This document shows positions 1 through 10,384 of a stretch of DNA of 64,000 nucleotides, one piece after another (the stretch's first letter is position 1; each line of letters starts with the position of its first letter). The stretch covers positions 10,319,574-10,383,573 of the forward strand of contig CM077658.1 in the NCBI GenBank assembly GCA_039707465.1. Direction: 5' to 3'. A program made the position numbers and the translations under genes. A model generated the notes under the pieces. It worked only from the letters and a program-made list of their open reading frames with translations, was not told where the DNA came from and did not search any database. The stretch comes from Rhabdophis nuchalis (Eukaryota; Chordata; Lepidosauria; Squamata; Natricidae).

Positions 1-512
1 GAAATGAGATGCATCCCACTGGAAAACCTTTTTACTCACATTGTCATTTACAGCTCCTGAATTAATAGACCAGGAAAGGCACCAACAAAATGCAGTAAAA
101 CCATTGGCAGCCAGTGGTGACTTAAAGTTTAATTCCCTCGGGGAGAAAAGGACACTATCTAATCTGTATTCAGTCCTGACATTGTCCACATCTGACATGG
201 AACATTAGCTACTAACTCTCTCAATAGACTAGTGTCCTTCAGTTTATATTACTTTATGTTAATAGTAGAGAAATTACACACAACATCATTTATCATTGTT
301 ATACTGCACTATATGTCCCGTAGCTTATTTTAATATATCTATTTACTCCTAACATACAGAGAATCTTCTTTCTAAAAAACCCAAAGAGAGTCTTGGCACA
401 CATGCCTCTGACATGCAAACAAGCTCCTTCCCTCTTGAAAAAACACTTTTGAATCGCATGTGGCACTTTAAAAAGCTGGTTTGGTGGGAAAACACATACA
501 CTGCTATATTAT

Positions 513-711
513 AAGGTAATGGTAAAGGTTCCCCTTGCACATATGTGCTAGTCGTTCCCGACTCTAGGAGGTGGTGCTCATCTCCCTTTCAAAGCTGAAG
601 AGCCAGCGCTGTCCGAAAATGTCTCCGTGGTCATGTGGCCGGCATGACTAAACGCCAAAGGTGCACGGAACGCTGTTCCCTTCCCACCAAAGGTGGTCCT
701 TATTTTTCTAC
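513..711 (-). mobile_element. tRNA-derived SINE (family S1), 5'-truncated
   Basis: The 3' half of a SINE, read on the minus strand. It begins with the GTAAAGGTTCC tail and holds the body words CTAGTCGTTCCCGACTCTAG and GTGGCCGGCATGACTAAACG shared with the full copy at 19020-19375. It stops at the 'tatttttctac' block, so the tRNA-like promoter is missing. I call this family S1 here; it is a common squamate tRNA-derived SINE, but I do not assign a database name. Confidence 0.85.
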
Positions 712-959
712 ATAGAAGTACACATTCCAATAGAGAGAAGTTCCCTGAGGATGGCCACCAGCATGAGTCTGAAAGCTTGGAAGACTAAGGCTGTGGTCCC
801 AGTGAATGACTCAGATTGGATCCTGCAACATTATCCTTGGGCCTTCATTCATAAGGTAGCCCTAATTTAGTGACCATTTGAAGTTAAGATGAATGTGCCC
901 TGAGCTGTTTATGGCCCAGTTGTGGAATTATGATGACACACAAATAGATACCCCTAGGG

Positions 960-1032
960 CAGGGGTGGGCAAACTTTGCAACTTTAAATCTGAAGGACTT
1001 CAGCTCCCAGAATTCTCCAGCCAGCAAAGCTG
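960..1032. mobile_element. Half copy of a palindromic hAT-like MITE
   Basis: One arm of the palindromic MITE that is complete at 54063-54197. It starts CAGGGGTGGGC and carries the block CTGAAGGACTTCAGCTCCCA, then stops at the central CCAGC...GCTG hairpin. The second arm is absent, so it is a relic that lost half its length. Confidence 0.7.
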
Positions 1033-1581
1033 TTATGCTCATTTCCAGCAACTGAAGCAACTGAAGATTCCCCCATGAAAAACAGATATTCTAACCACTA
1101 CCACTTACTGTCTTTCCAGCATGAAAAAAGAGAAGAGATGTTCAGTTGGAAAAGTCAGATTAAAATCACATCTTGTTCCTTCAGTGATGTAAAAAAAAAA
1201 ATCTTCAAGTAAAGCTTAAATCACATTTCACATTAGTCAAAAGCTTCAGAACCAGCCCTCACGTTTCCTTCAATTATTTGTTAACAGTAATTCAATCAGG
1301 TAGGAAATTTTATATCCTACATTTAATTCTTCCCTCTCCTGCTTTTTAGCCCGCTGTGTAACTGATTTGGAAATAAACACCGTTTTGTTTTATTTGCTTC
1401 TTTCTTTCAAGAAAAAAAGAGTACATATTGCTTCAAACTTCTATCTTCTGGCTATAGTTGCTCCATGCTTGGACAACAGCCATACATCTTACATGGGCTG
1501 CACTTGTAGGTTACACAGAAGCTAAAACTGATTAAAAAAAAAACTGTGTATAGTCAAGGCTTTGGTTTTCTTAGTTGCAAA
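1033..1581. other. Unassigned sequence, no gene seen
   Basis: AT-rich single-copy-looking DNA with a short A-tract near 1190. No ORF of recognisable homology, no known repeat and no RNA signal was seen. Confidence 0.5.
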
Positions 1582-2006
1582 GGATGGCTGTGAAAGTTGG
1601 ACCATAAGAAAGGCTGAGCGCCAAAGAATGGAAGTCTTTGAACTATGGTGCTGGAGAAGATTCCTGCATTGAGTCCCTTGGACTGTAAGGCCACCCAACC
1701 TGCAAGTCCTAGAGGAGTTCAACTCTGACTGCTCTTTAGAAGGCCAGATCCTGAAGAGGAAACTCAAATACTTTGGCCATTTAAAGAGAAGGAAGGACTC
1801 CCTGGAGAAGAGCCTCATGCTGGGAACGATGGAGGGCAAAAGAAGAAGGGGACAACAGAGAATGAGGTGGCTGGATGGAATCACAGAAGCAGTAGGCATG
1901 AGCTTAAATGGACTCCAGAGGATGTCCTCTGAATGCTTGGAGGAATGTTGTCCATGGGTTCATGATGGGTCAGATACGACTTCGCAACTACCAACAACAA
2001 GAATTT
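1582..2006 (+). mobile_element. Bov-B (RTE) LINE, 3' end
   Basis: The 3' end of a Bov-B retrotransposon. Broken frames translate to the C-terminal tail of the Bov-B reverse transcriptase, with the recognisable run GKRRRGQQRMRWLDGITEA near 1827-1890 and a terminal region resembling the 'AWRNVVHG' block. It ends in CAACAACAA, the usual RTE-type 3' terminus. Relative to the second copy (59044-59435) about 15 bases near 1935 are lost or changed. It is 5'-truncated and cannot be functional. Bov-B is abundant in squamates, which supports the taxonomic reading. Confidence 0.9.
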
Positions 2007-2020
2007 AATGACAAGAGAAA

Positions 2021-2100
2021 GGAGGGAGGGAAGGAGGGAGGGAGGGAGGGAGGGAGGGAGGAAGGAAGGAAGGAAGGAAGGAAGGAAGGAAGGAAGGAAG
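2021..2100. repeat. (GGGA)n/(GGAA)n microsatellite
   Basis: A pure purine tract directly downstream of the Bov-B 3' end, changing from GGGA to GGAA units half way. It could have grown from the A-rich LINE tail. The ORFs on both strands here are repeat artefacts. Confidence 0.95.
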
Positions 2101-3749
2101 TCCTTGATCAATAGTTTTGAAAGCACCTAATCTCTTCAGTCCATATTTAGAGACTGGACCTTGGGAGGTAACGTTGAAAGTCTGGGAAAGCAGTCAAAGA
2201 GACCTAAATAAGAATGAAAAAGCATTCCATTGTCAGTTTATCTCATAAAGAGCAACTCAACCCAGATGGCCAGAATAAAAAAGTATTTCTAAACATCCCA
2301 GGGGCTCCCCAGCTACTATAAAGGAGGATGGGAAATTCCAAGATTCCAGACTTAGATCAGAGACAGCGCAATTCTGCATCCCTTGATCTTGCCCACGTTG
2401 ACAAGCTTGTGGTTACAGTGACCTGCCAGTCATTAGCCAGATGTCTTAACCATCTCCTGTAGCTGCTAGGTGCTAAATATCTCTGAGAATAATCCACTAT
2501 AGCCCGAGGGGTTGTAATTGCAGCCGTGATGAGGAGAGAAGAAGAAATATATTTCTCCTTTCTTCTGAGATAAACATGAATGGAAAAGGCCAACAAAAAC
2601 AAAAAAAGGAACTCAAGTGAAATGACTCTCTTGCAAATCAATTCTGCACATGTCTTACAGTTTAGGCAAATGCTGTCTGACCCCCGCCACCCCCACCCTT
2701 TCAATGTAATCTATTTTCAACAGAGCACATGGGAAGGCATAAAATATATCACACAATGTAGTCCTGTCTGGCATAACTCACAGCGACTCTTCAAGAGTGT
2801 CAGATGTTCGCAAAGGTCAGGGCTCAATGACAGGGCCATGCTCAGAAAGCAAGGAGACGTGATTGGCAGGTGTCTTTCCCCATGCCAAGCTGTAACTGGC
2901 TTCGCTTGTCTGGGTCCCATAAAACAATCTTGTACTCATGGTGAAACAAGGTCAGCGGCCATAATTTTGGCCTTGGATTCCAAGACCTGGGCCTTCAAAG
3001 ACTTCGTTCCAGGAGGAGAACTCAAAAATAATAATAATAATAAAGAGGTCAGGGGTTCATCTAGCTCAACAGTTGGGCTGCAGGGTGGCCGACACGCTAC
3101 ATCCAGAAGCTCGCAAAGAAGAACAAGAAGTTATTCGCCTTTGTCCATTCTATTTCACCAGCAGCTATTGTAGCATTTAGAGAAAGCCATTTCTGATTCA
3201 AGGGATAATAAATAGGCACCAAGACCAGTGACAATGGACAGCATCATTCTAAGATCATCTGCTCAATCTCCTTTTAAACTGACCTGTAGCAAGAACAAAC
3301 TCCATAATTCCAGTGGCTTAATGATTTATGCCAACGTATGGGAAAATAAAAACTGGTTAAGGATTATTCGCAACTGGTGTACTTTCTGTGAAAGTCCTAG
3401 GGAAGGATGAAGGAGACACACACACATACACACACACACCTTACTTATTTATTTACTTACTTATTTTCCACTGCCAGTGAAGCAACTTTCCCTAGGGAAA
3501 AGGGTTGGAAATTAAGTTTTGGGATTGGGGAATTGAACGGCATTGAGATATAGATTTCCATATGTAATGGCCATTGGATGTAAGCTCATGGTGTAATGGA
3601 GATACTCTTCTTCAGCCTGTAGGAGGTTGAAACCCAACCCTCTACTAGAAAATTAAATATTTTAGGAAATATTAAAAGGGCAGACTATTTCCCCCTAAAA
3701 GGGAGGTAGGAATTCACCCACCCACCCTGCCCCATCTTTGTCAATGGGC
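2101..3749. other. Mostly unique sequence, no convincing gene
   Basis: A 197-codon open frame on the plus strand (2580-3173) lies here, but it has no recognisable domain, no codon pattern I can point to and no splice context. Short (AAT)n near 3030 and (CA)n at 3417-3440 are present. I see no established repeat family in the rest. Confidence 0.5.
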
Positions 3750-3974
3750 CATTAAGGCCTGAGTCAGTACCTAACAAAGGTACCTTCAGGGGGAGGCTTC
3801 TAGGGGCATTAAGGCCTGAGTCAGTACCTAACAAAGGTACCTTCAGGGGGAGGCTTCTAGGGGCATTAAGGCCTGAGCCAGTACCTAACAAAGGTACCTT
3901 CAGGGGGAGGCTTCTAGGGGCATTAAGGCCTGAGCCAGTACCTAACAAAGGTACCTTCAGGAGGAGGCTTCTAG
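3750..3974. repeat. 57-bp minisatellite, four copies
   Basis: Four head-to-tail copies starting at 3750, 3807, 3864 and 3921, each 57 bp and each containing AAGGCCTGAG and the palindrome GGTACC. Copies differ at only a few sites (gagtcag/gagccag). On the minus strand the frame stays open through the repeat because 57 is a multiple of three, which makes a spurious repetitive peptide. It lies just upstream of an LTR-like end, so it may be a U3 enhancer-type repeat. Confidence 0.9.
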
Positions 3975-3989
3975 CAAACTCACCACATG

Positions 3990-4130
3990 GCACCTGGGAA
4001 GATTAGATTTCTGAAAGACTGCTAAACCTTGCTGATTGTGAATGAAAGGAATCCACAGTTGTGTAAATAAAAGGTTTAGTTGGGACCAGGACTTTGCTCC
4101 TTGCTTTCTAAGGAAGCCTGGATCAGAACA
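3990..4130 (+). mobile_element. LTR 3' part (R/U5-like)
   Basis: Contains an AATAAAAGG polyadenylation-like word near 4066 and ends with AAGCCTGGATCAGAACA, close to the end of the solo LTR at 42380-42957 (AAGCCTCGGTCAGAACA). The 5' boundary is not clear; the LTR may extend upstream and include the minisatellite. I could not find an unambiguous target duplication. Confidence 0.55.
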
Positions 4131-4138
4131 CTCTTGCC

Positions 4139-4198
4139 TAAGCAGAGAATCGGACTAGAAGACTTCCATGGTCTCTTCCACCTATTATTATTCTGTAA
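4139..4198 (+). mobile_element. CR1 3' terminus, old fragment
   Basis: The words GGACTAGAAGACTTCCATGG and CTCTTCCACCTATTATTATT match the CR1 3' end seen intact at 12150-12211 and 48800-48891. It is very short and diverged. Confidence 0.6.
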
Positions 4199-5034
4199 GA
4201 TCTGTTTCTGAAGCTCTCTTGATTAAGTTGCCTGGGATTGTGGCCCAGGTAGCACTTTTAATATCACAGGATTTCAGTGACATTCACGTTCAATGTCAGA
4301 CTCTTTCTAAAAGAGCTACTTTTCTTCCATTAAAACCACATATATAAAGAGCCTTTAAAACAGGCAGCGGGGACACATCCATAAAGGCTGAGCTTAGAAA
4401 GCCCACTTCATCCAGACATTGTTAAGTGGTAGTGGTGGTGGGGAGTATTTGCCTTAATTTTAGTTACTTTAACGTCTCAGCAGCTGGAAAATGGCTGCGT
4501 TTGGAAATGAAATTTTGCAGGTCATTAGCCCACAATGATTAAATCAAGAGGCATATTAACATATGAAAATAGGCCAACGTGCATTTTACTGTTTAAACAA
4601 TTCTACTCAGGGTCTTCTTGGAAGTAAAGGGCCACCCCCCTTCCTCATTTTCACTACTGGCCGGTAGCTAATAAAGTAAAACAGAAAGTGTAATTGAATA
4701 TTTGCAAGCTCTCCATCCTAATATATTGGTTATTAAGATAGGTACACACTCCTCCAATTTGATAATGTACTTGAGAGTACCATCTCATTTACAGATCGGC
4801 GAATGTGCATATTAATAGTCTCACAAAGATGAGAATAATTGGAAATAGGTTTCAGTCGTAACAATTCGACCCCCAAATATGTTCAGGGTTTTCTCTAAAT
4901 CCCATATGTTCTGATATTACCACTCCCATCCATGTATCCTACGCCCTTCTTTCCTAAACATCTTCTGCAGCCATAAATGTTCCTTTTTTTAAAACTTCCA
5001 GGACAAAAAACCCCCCAAATATGCATTTATCGTC
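4199..5034. other. Unique AT-rich sequence, possible conserved noncoding DNA
   Basis: No repeat or ORF recognised. The part at about 4480-4870 has the look of regulatory DNA: balanced composition, no microsatellite, and several TAAT/ATTA words (for example TGATTAAATCAAG near 4536). Whether it is conserved cannot be tested here. Confidence 0.3.
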
Positions 5035-5247
5035 TCAAAGGTGCTTTTTCAAGAGGCAGCTAGACTTTCTTTGTTTCTCCTTGAAGGCGTTTCACTTCTC
5101 ATCCAGGAATCTTCTTCTGTTCTGACGAATTGAAGAGGTTTCTTGGATGAGAAGCAAAACAAGGGAAAAACAAAGAAAGTTCAGCTGCCTCTTGAAAAAG
5201 CACCTTTGGGACAACCGTGATGAGGATGACTGAGAATCTCCATAGAA
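5035..5247. mobile_element. Long inverted-repeat element (family IR)
   Basis: The left arm (AGGTGCTTTTTCAAGAGGCA, ACTTCTCATCCAGGAA) is answered by the right arm (TTTCTTGGATGAGAAGC, CTCTTGAAAAAGCACCTTTG), ending at 'gagaatctccatag'. Four more copies or fragments are at 43120-43216, 47729-47914, 53791-54010 and 61111-61330. Each arm holds a hairpin of the type CTGAAGA-stem-GAAACGTC in better copies; here it is eroded. Confidence 0.75.
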
Positions 5248-5346
5248 ATATACATTTATCATTTGTCCATTTTATGGTTTGGGGGCTTTGTTTTTTTTTT
5301 TTTTTTTCTGGAAAAGGGTCATACTGTGCTAAAGCATACTTTGTAG

Positions 5347-5616
5347 CAGAGGTGGTATTCAACCAGTTCTGACTGGTTCTGGAGAACCGGTAGCGGAAAT
5401 TTTGAGTAGTTCGGAGAACTACCGGCAAATAGGCTGGCCCCGCCCCTGCTGCCTCCCAGCTGATCTTCTTTTGTTGCCCTGCACAGGAGAACGGAGCTGG
5501 AAAGCAGGTTGGTGGGGTGAGGAGGGAATGGGGATTTTGCAGTAACCTTCCCTTGCCATGCCCCCAAAGCCACGCCCATAGAACCGGTAGTAAAAAAAAT
5601 TTGAATCCCACCACCG
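5347..5616 (-). mobile_element. hAT-like MITE (CAGNGGTGG family), long form
   Basis: Starts CAGAGGTGGTATTCAACC and ends ATCCCACCACCG, terminal repeats shared with about ten other elements in this window. The interior (GCTGGGAGGCAG, GCTTTCCAGCTCCGTTCTCC on the minus strand) matches the element at 55101-55355 in opposite orientation. No clean 8-bp duplication remains. Confidence 0.75.
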
Positions 5617-5885
5617 GACTTCCTTTTTCTTCACAATTTACTCTGAAGAAGTCCACAGAACATTTTGGCTCTTTGTGACCATAAATAGTAGAACACAGGT
5701 CAGCTAGACAGTTATAGATGCGCGATGCAGAAAGCTTAAACCGAAAGTTGTTAGCGAAGACATGAAGGTCAAGCCGCCTGACCGAAGTCTCCTTTTAGCT
5801 ACTCTTCTGATCTTGGACACAATGGATGGTGTTTTTCCATTAACGGTGCTGCATTAAGATTTGGATGCCAAGTCTAATCTACTTC

Positions 5886-6110
5886 TATTTTTTTTCAATT
5901 TTTTTTTTATTAAGAATGATAAATGAAAAGAATAAAAGTCAATACCAACTTACAAAACATAAAAACGGAAAAATACGAGAAAAATTAAAAAAGGGGGGGG
6001 GGTGAAAAAAAGACAAAGAAAAAAGAAGTAATTTCTCCCTTCACCCCAAGAGGTAAAAACAATTTTTAATAGTAGCTTATTAAGGTGTCTAAATAAAATA
6101 GTATCTCTTC
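5886..6110 (-). mobile_element. Possible L1-type 3' untranslated end
   Basis: A T-rich start followed by a purine-rich, low-GC stretch with a run of ten G near 5993. It resembles the reverse complement of an L1 3' end with its poly(A), but no coding part is attached. Confidence 0.3.
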
Positions 6111-6227
6111 TCCCCGTTGCTTATTTCAGAAGAAAACGAAAGTCCAAATGCTGTGACAATCTTTGTCAGAAAAAGAGTTTGTATCATCTATATTTGTGTA
6201 CCCTTTTCATCAATGTAATACACTTCT

Positions 6228-6515
6228 GCCTCCCTCCCTCCCTTAGTTCCTTCCTGCCTGCCTGCCCGCCCTCCCTCCCCTCTGCTATTTCCTTCTTTTC
6301 TTTCTCTCTTCTTTCTCCCTTTCCTTTATTTTTCTCTTTTCTTCTCTTCTCCTCTCCCTTAGTTCCTTCCTGCCTGCCTGCCCTCTCTTCCTCCCTCCCC
6401 TCTGCTATTTCCTTCTTTCCTTTCTCTCTTCTTTCTCCCTTTCCTTTAATTTTCTCTTCTCTTCTTTCCTCTTCTCTTCTCTTCTCTTCTCTTCTCTCCT
6501 CTTCTCTCCTCTCCC
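6228..6515. repeat. Pyrimidine tract with a 117-bp tandem duplication
   Basis: Almost pure C/T on the plus strand. A block beginning CCTTAGTTCCTTCCTGCCTG at 6240 returns at 6357, so the tract contains two copies of a 117-bp unit followed by (CTTCT)n. Open frames on both strands here are low-complexity artefacts. Confidence 0.9.
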
Positions 6516-8020
6516 CTGGAAACATGTATATAATCATAAAAGTTATATTTGAAACTACCTCTCCAAGTGTGATGGACTGAAAATAAATTCTGCTTATCAC
6601 TCCAATCATCCCGTGTGACCTCACTCTCTCCACACAAAGTGTGAAAAGGTGCTTTAAAAAAAGAAGACAAAAGACGTGATTCCCTGTGCCTGGGTCTGTG
6701 CAGACTTACAACCCATTCTGGGCAGCCTATTTTCCTTTTGCAAAATAAAAGCGCCATAGAGGATTGCAGGAATGAATTATAGCAGGATATTCTGCCTAAT
6801 TCAACAGTGTCAGGTTCATAATGTGCCCTTTACAGCTAAAAGTTTATTTTAAATGCGTACCAAGAAGATGGAGAGCTGGGAAGGAAATGCAAAATGGTAG
6901 GGCTTGGATCGTCAGATATAAATTAATACCAGCAGGCTTAAATGGCCCCTGCGAAATGAGCATGAATCTTAAAACTCAGGGCTGGCACAGAACAGATAAA
7001 AGGTATAAGCATTTCCTTCTGACATTTTGCAGTGAAGGACGTATTTCCCCAAAACTCGATGTCAACTTAGAAAGGGGACAGAAGGTTTTCCTCGTCTTGT
7101 TAGTTCACAATGAATATGAATCTGCTTTCTGAAGCAAATGATTATCCCATCTACACCAATGTGGTTTGCTCTGGCTGAAAATAGTCACAAACACTTTTCT
7201 ATCACTCCTTTCCTTTAATTGTTGATTGCGCTGATGGCTGATCCTAAAAGCTTGCACAGTAGGAATTCTAAAAACTGCCTTGTGGGTATCAGAAGTCACT
7301 ATATCAGTGATGGGATTCAAAGGTGTTTTTTTTTAACTGCCGGTTTCTTTCTCCTTTTTAAGACTGTGGGGCTAGAAAGCTCTAATATAAACACTATATT
7401 GCCTGCACACATAACCCCTCGGTCCTAATGAGAGCAAATAGCAGGACAAAACAAAGTAAAACCACGTCGTCTCGAAGTGAAAATGTATACACCAAAAGCA
7501 AATCTAAATTATTAATATTTAAAATTAATGTTTTATATTTACAGGAAAAGGGTTTGGGTCCATGACTGGCCTTTAAACGTTACATGAAAAATACAAGCAA
7601 AGCTAAACAAAAGGCAAAACGCCCTTGAAGGAGAACAGGTTATGTTACACAGCACTTATTGTATTTTTAATCCAATGAGAATATTGGTTGGCTGAGCAGT
7701 TTAAATCATTCCCTTCGCCACGGTGAATGAACCACAGACGTCTCAATTCATAAGGAGATGGCGAGACGACAACCTGGAGAACTTGACATTATATTCTAAG
7801 AGGGAGCTATCAAGCCACAATATACAATACCCTCCAGGTAGCTTCTAGAATATCCCTATCTCCTTGCACAAATAATGAGTCCGGCCCACGGAGAATCACC
7901 ATTTTAGTATCTTTACCAGTCTTAATATAACTCAAAAGTATTGTAGGAAATTAAAGTAGCATCTCAGCATGATTGATGCTGATGTTGCCAATTTGCAAAG
8001 TTGCTCAAGATTCCCCAAAT
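6516..8020. other. Unique sequence with a small MITE relic
   Basis: Mostly unassigned AT-rich DNA without a credible gene. At 7305-7350 'CAGTGATGGGATTCAAA...AACTGCCGG' looks like one arm of a CAGNGGTGG-type hAT MITE. The stretch near 7680-7800 is non-repetitive and could be conserved noncoding DNA. Confidence 0.4.
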
Positions 8021-8110
8021 AAGGTAAAAGGTTCTGCTCGCACATATGTGCTAGTCGTTCCCGGCTCAAGGGGGCGGTGCTCATCTCCGTTTCAAAGCCG
8101 AAGAGCCAGC
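8021..8110 (-). mobile_element. S1 SINE tail fragment
   Basis: The 3'-most part of the S1 SINE (CACATATGTGCTAGTCGTTC and GGGGGCGGTGCTCATCTCCG). It breaks off after GAAGAGCCAGC. Confidence 0.85.
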
Positions 8111-8403
8111 TTTCCAAGGAGAGGGAAGACCTGCGGGAGTGCAAGGCCAGATACCGGTGCCTGGAGGCTCAGTGGGCTGAGATGGCCAGCCAATAAGCCA
8201 TGATGCAGTCCCACTGGAATTGAAATTGTAATTGTATTCGAATTCGGAATGAGGGCCTCCATCTCTTTGCTCTTTGCCCTCCAGCCTTCGCCCAAAGGCT
8301 GAAGTAGACCCCAAGTTGGAATTTCTGCCCCCCTCCAACCCACACAAAAAGACCCCAAAGGGGGAGACTCTGCAGCAACACAAGCGTTCATTGAACATAC
8401 AGT
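8111..8403. other. GC-richer unassigned stretch
   Basis: Sits between a SINE tail and an L2 end. Several overlapping ORFs run through it on both strands, none with recognisable homology. It may be an unassigned upstream part of the L2 element or another repeat. Confidence 0.35.
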
Positions 8404-8873
8404 ATCTGAGACCGCCTTCTGCCCCATACATCCCTTCGTCCGATCCGCTCCAACAGAGAGGGTCTTCTCCGGGTGCCGTCGGCCGGGCAATGCCGGTTGG
8501 CGACACCCAGGGGAAGGGCCTTCTCTGTGGCGGGCCCAGCCTTCTCTGGAACGACCTACCCCCCGACCATCGCACTACCTCGGACCTCCGCCTCTTCCGC
8601 CAACATCTTAAGACGTACCTATTCCAACAAGCCGGCCTAGCGTAGCCCCCCGTTTCTGACTCTATTTATAAATTTTAAATTTTTAGGGTTTTAAAGGGTT
8701 TTTAGCATGGGTTTTTAATTTAATTTAATATGTTTTTAATAGTGTATATATATATATATATTGTTTTGTATATTGTTTTGTTATGGTTTTTAATAATGCC
8801 TGTGCGCCGCCCTGAGTCCTAACAAAGAGAAGGGCTGGGTATAAATTCGAAAAATAAAAATAAATAAATAAAT
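8404..8873 (+). mobile_element. L2-like LINE, 3' end
   Basis: The plus-strand frame ending near 8645 gives the C-terminus of an L2-like reverse transcriptase: PSLLWNDLPPDHRTTSDLRL, then FRQHLKTYLFQQAGLA and a stop. The 3' UTR has the usual 'GCCGCCCTGAGTCC' and 'gagaagggc...tataaat' words and an (AAATA)n tail. It is 5'-truncated. Related ends lie at 9924-10230, 16930-17222, 30661-31042 and 63008-63636. Confidence 0.85.
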
Positions 8874-8991
8874 CTGGCCCAGGGGCCGTAGTTTGAGGAC
8901 CCCAGATTTAGTGCAATATAAAAAATGCAAATAATTTTTTTTTCTGCAGACCACAAACTTTTTCTCACGGGCCACTAGTTGGTGACCGCTG
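8874..8991. mobile_element. hAT-like transposon fragment
   Basis: Begins CCAGGGGCCGTAGTTTGAGG and ends GCCACTAGTTGGTGACCGCTG. Both are typical of the termini of hAT-group elements, but no duplication was found. Confidence 0.4.
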
Positions 8992-9743
8992 TTATGGACT
9001 ACAAATTCCTGAACTGGCACTGGCTGGGAAATCTGGATATATCCAGTAGGCACTTGATAGGGGGAAACTGGTCAGTCTCTGACATGATCCCATCTATAAA
9101 AGCTAGCCATTAACCTCCTATGACTGGAAGCTTCTAAGTCTTCCTATCAAAGACTTTATTCAGAAAAAAACATTTTCCTCGTGTTTTGTGGCTCTTTATT
9201 TTCTCCTTCTACTGCTCGGTCTTGAGCAGACCGAGCACAGGAGTAAAAATCAGAGGCTGAAGAAAGAATGGTCTCTTCATATAGAAAATGGCCAAGGTCA
9301 AGACCTGTTTTCTGTAAGTCAGAGAAAAATGGATTCAAGTAATTCAAGGAAGAGAAAATCAACATTCCTGATCATGAAGGGGGAACCTCCCCCCCACCTA
9401 AGAACAGTTTGATAATACAGTGAATTTGTCAATTTGTTGCTTTAAACACATTTCCAGCCAATAACCGCTCCAGCAATTCCGCTATAAATAGTGCTTGATT
9501 TTTATACAAACCTACCGAGTCAAATAACGTGAAAAAAGAATGTATTTACAACACACATTAAAAGACTGTAAGGACACTATAATAGTATGAATACAGGCAC
9601 ACAGGAGAAGGTAAACATAAAAAGAGCTAGTAAAATCAACTGTATTTAAATAACAAGCATTCCATTCTCTGTATCTCTCATCTTCCGCTCATCATAATAA
9701 AATACAAGGCTGAGTAAAAGATAGTCCTTTGTTAATCCATTTT
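8992..9743. other. Unassigned AT-rich sequence
   Basis: No recognised gene, repeat or RNA. Small ORFs on both strands lack homology. Confidence 0.5.
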
Positions 9744-10384
9744 AGGTAAAGGTAAAGATTCTCCTTGCACATATGTGCTAGTCGTTCCCAACTCTAGGGG
9801 GCGGTGCTCAGCTCCGTTTCAAAGCCAAAGAGCCAGAACTGTCCGAAGACGTCTCCGTGGTCATGTGGCCGGCATGACTAAACGCCAAAGGCGCACGGAA
9901 CACTGTTACCTTCCTACCAAAGGGCCCCGCCCTTTGGAATGACCTCCCCCCAGACCTCCGGACTATCATCGACCTTCGCCTCTTCCGCTGGACTTTAAAA
10001 ACCTATTTTTTCCGTATGGCCGGCCTGGCATAGCTGCTACAACCATATTTTATTAGATTTGGGTTTTAAATTGATTGTCTCTTTTAGCACGGGTTATAAC
10101 TGTTTAATAGTTGTTTTAAAATTTTGTAGAATTTGTACTTTTTGTATCGTTGGTTTTTAAGTCCCTGTGCGCCGCCCTGAGTCCCTCTTTTGGGAGATAG
10201 GGCGGGATATAAATCTAATAAATACAAATACAAAGGTGGCCCCTATTTTTCTACTTGCCTTTTTACATGCTTTCAAAATGCTAGGTTGGCAGAAGCTGGG
10301 ACAAGTAACGGGAGCTCACTCTGTTACGGGTGCTAGGGATTTGAACTGACAAACTATCAACCTTTCTGAGCCACTGAGCACTGC
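9744..10384 (-). mobile_element. S1 SINE interrupted by an L2 3' end
   Basis: The S1 body occupies 9744-9923 and resumes at 10231. The break is in the CTACCAAAGGTGG word, and CAAAGG is present on both sides (9918-9923 and 10231-10236), consistent with a short target duplication of the inserted LINE. The right part ends near the tRNA-like head (CTGAGCCACTGAGCA). Confidence 0.85.
9924..10230 (+). mobile_element. L2-like LINE 3' end nested in a SINE
   Basis: Encodes the last part of the reverse transcriptase (LWNDLPPDLRTIIDLRLFR, then the FRMAGLA-like terminus) and the 3' UTR word GTGCGCCGCCCTGAGTCCCT, ending in an AATACAAATA tail. It is 307 bp, severely 5'-truncated. Being inside the SINE, it is the younger insertion. 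Confidence 0.85.

Noticed and set aside
2580..3173. 197-codon plus-strand ORF
   Set aside because: No domain, no known family, Asn run from an AAT microsatellite, no splice or promoter context. Treated as chance.
3685..3993. 102-codon ORF with four repeated peptides
   Set aside because: The 57-bp minisatellite keeps frame because its length is divisible by three; not a repeat protein.
8111..8575. Overlapping 123-164-codon ORFs
   Set aside because: Plus-strand frame ends in an L2 C-terminus; the minus-strand frames are its shadows.
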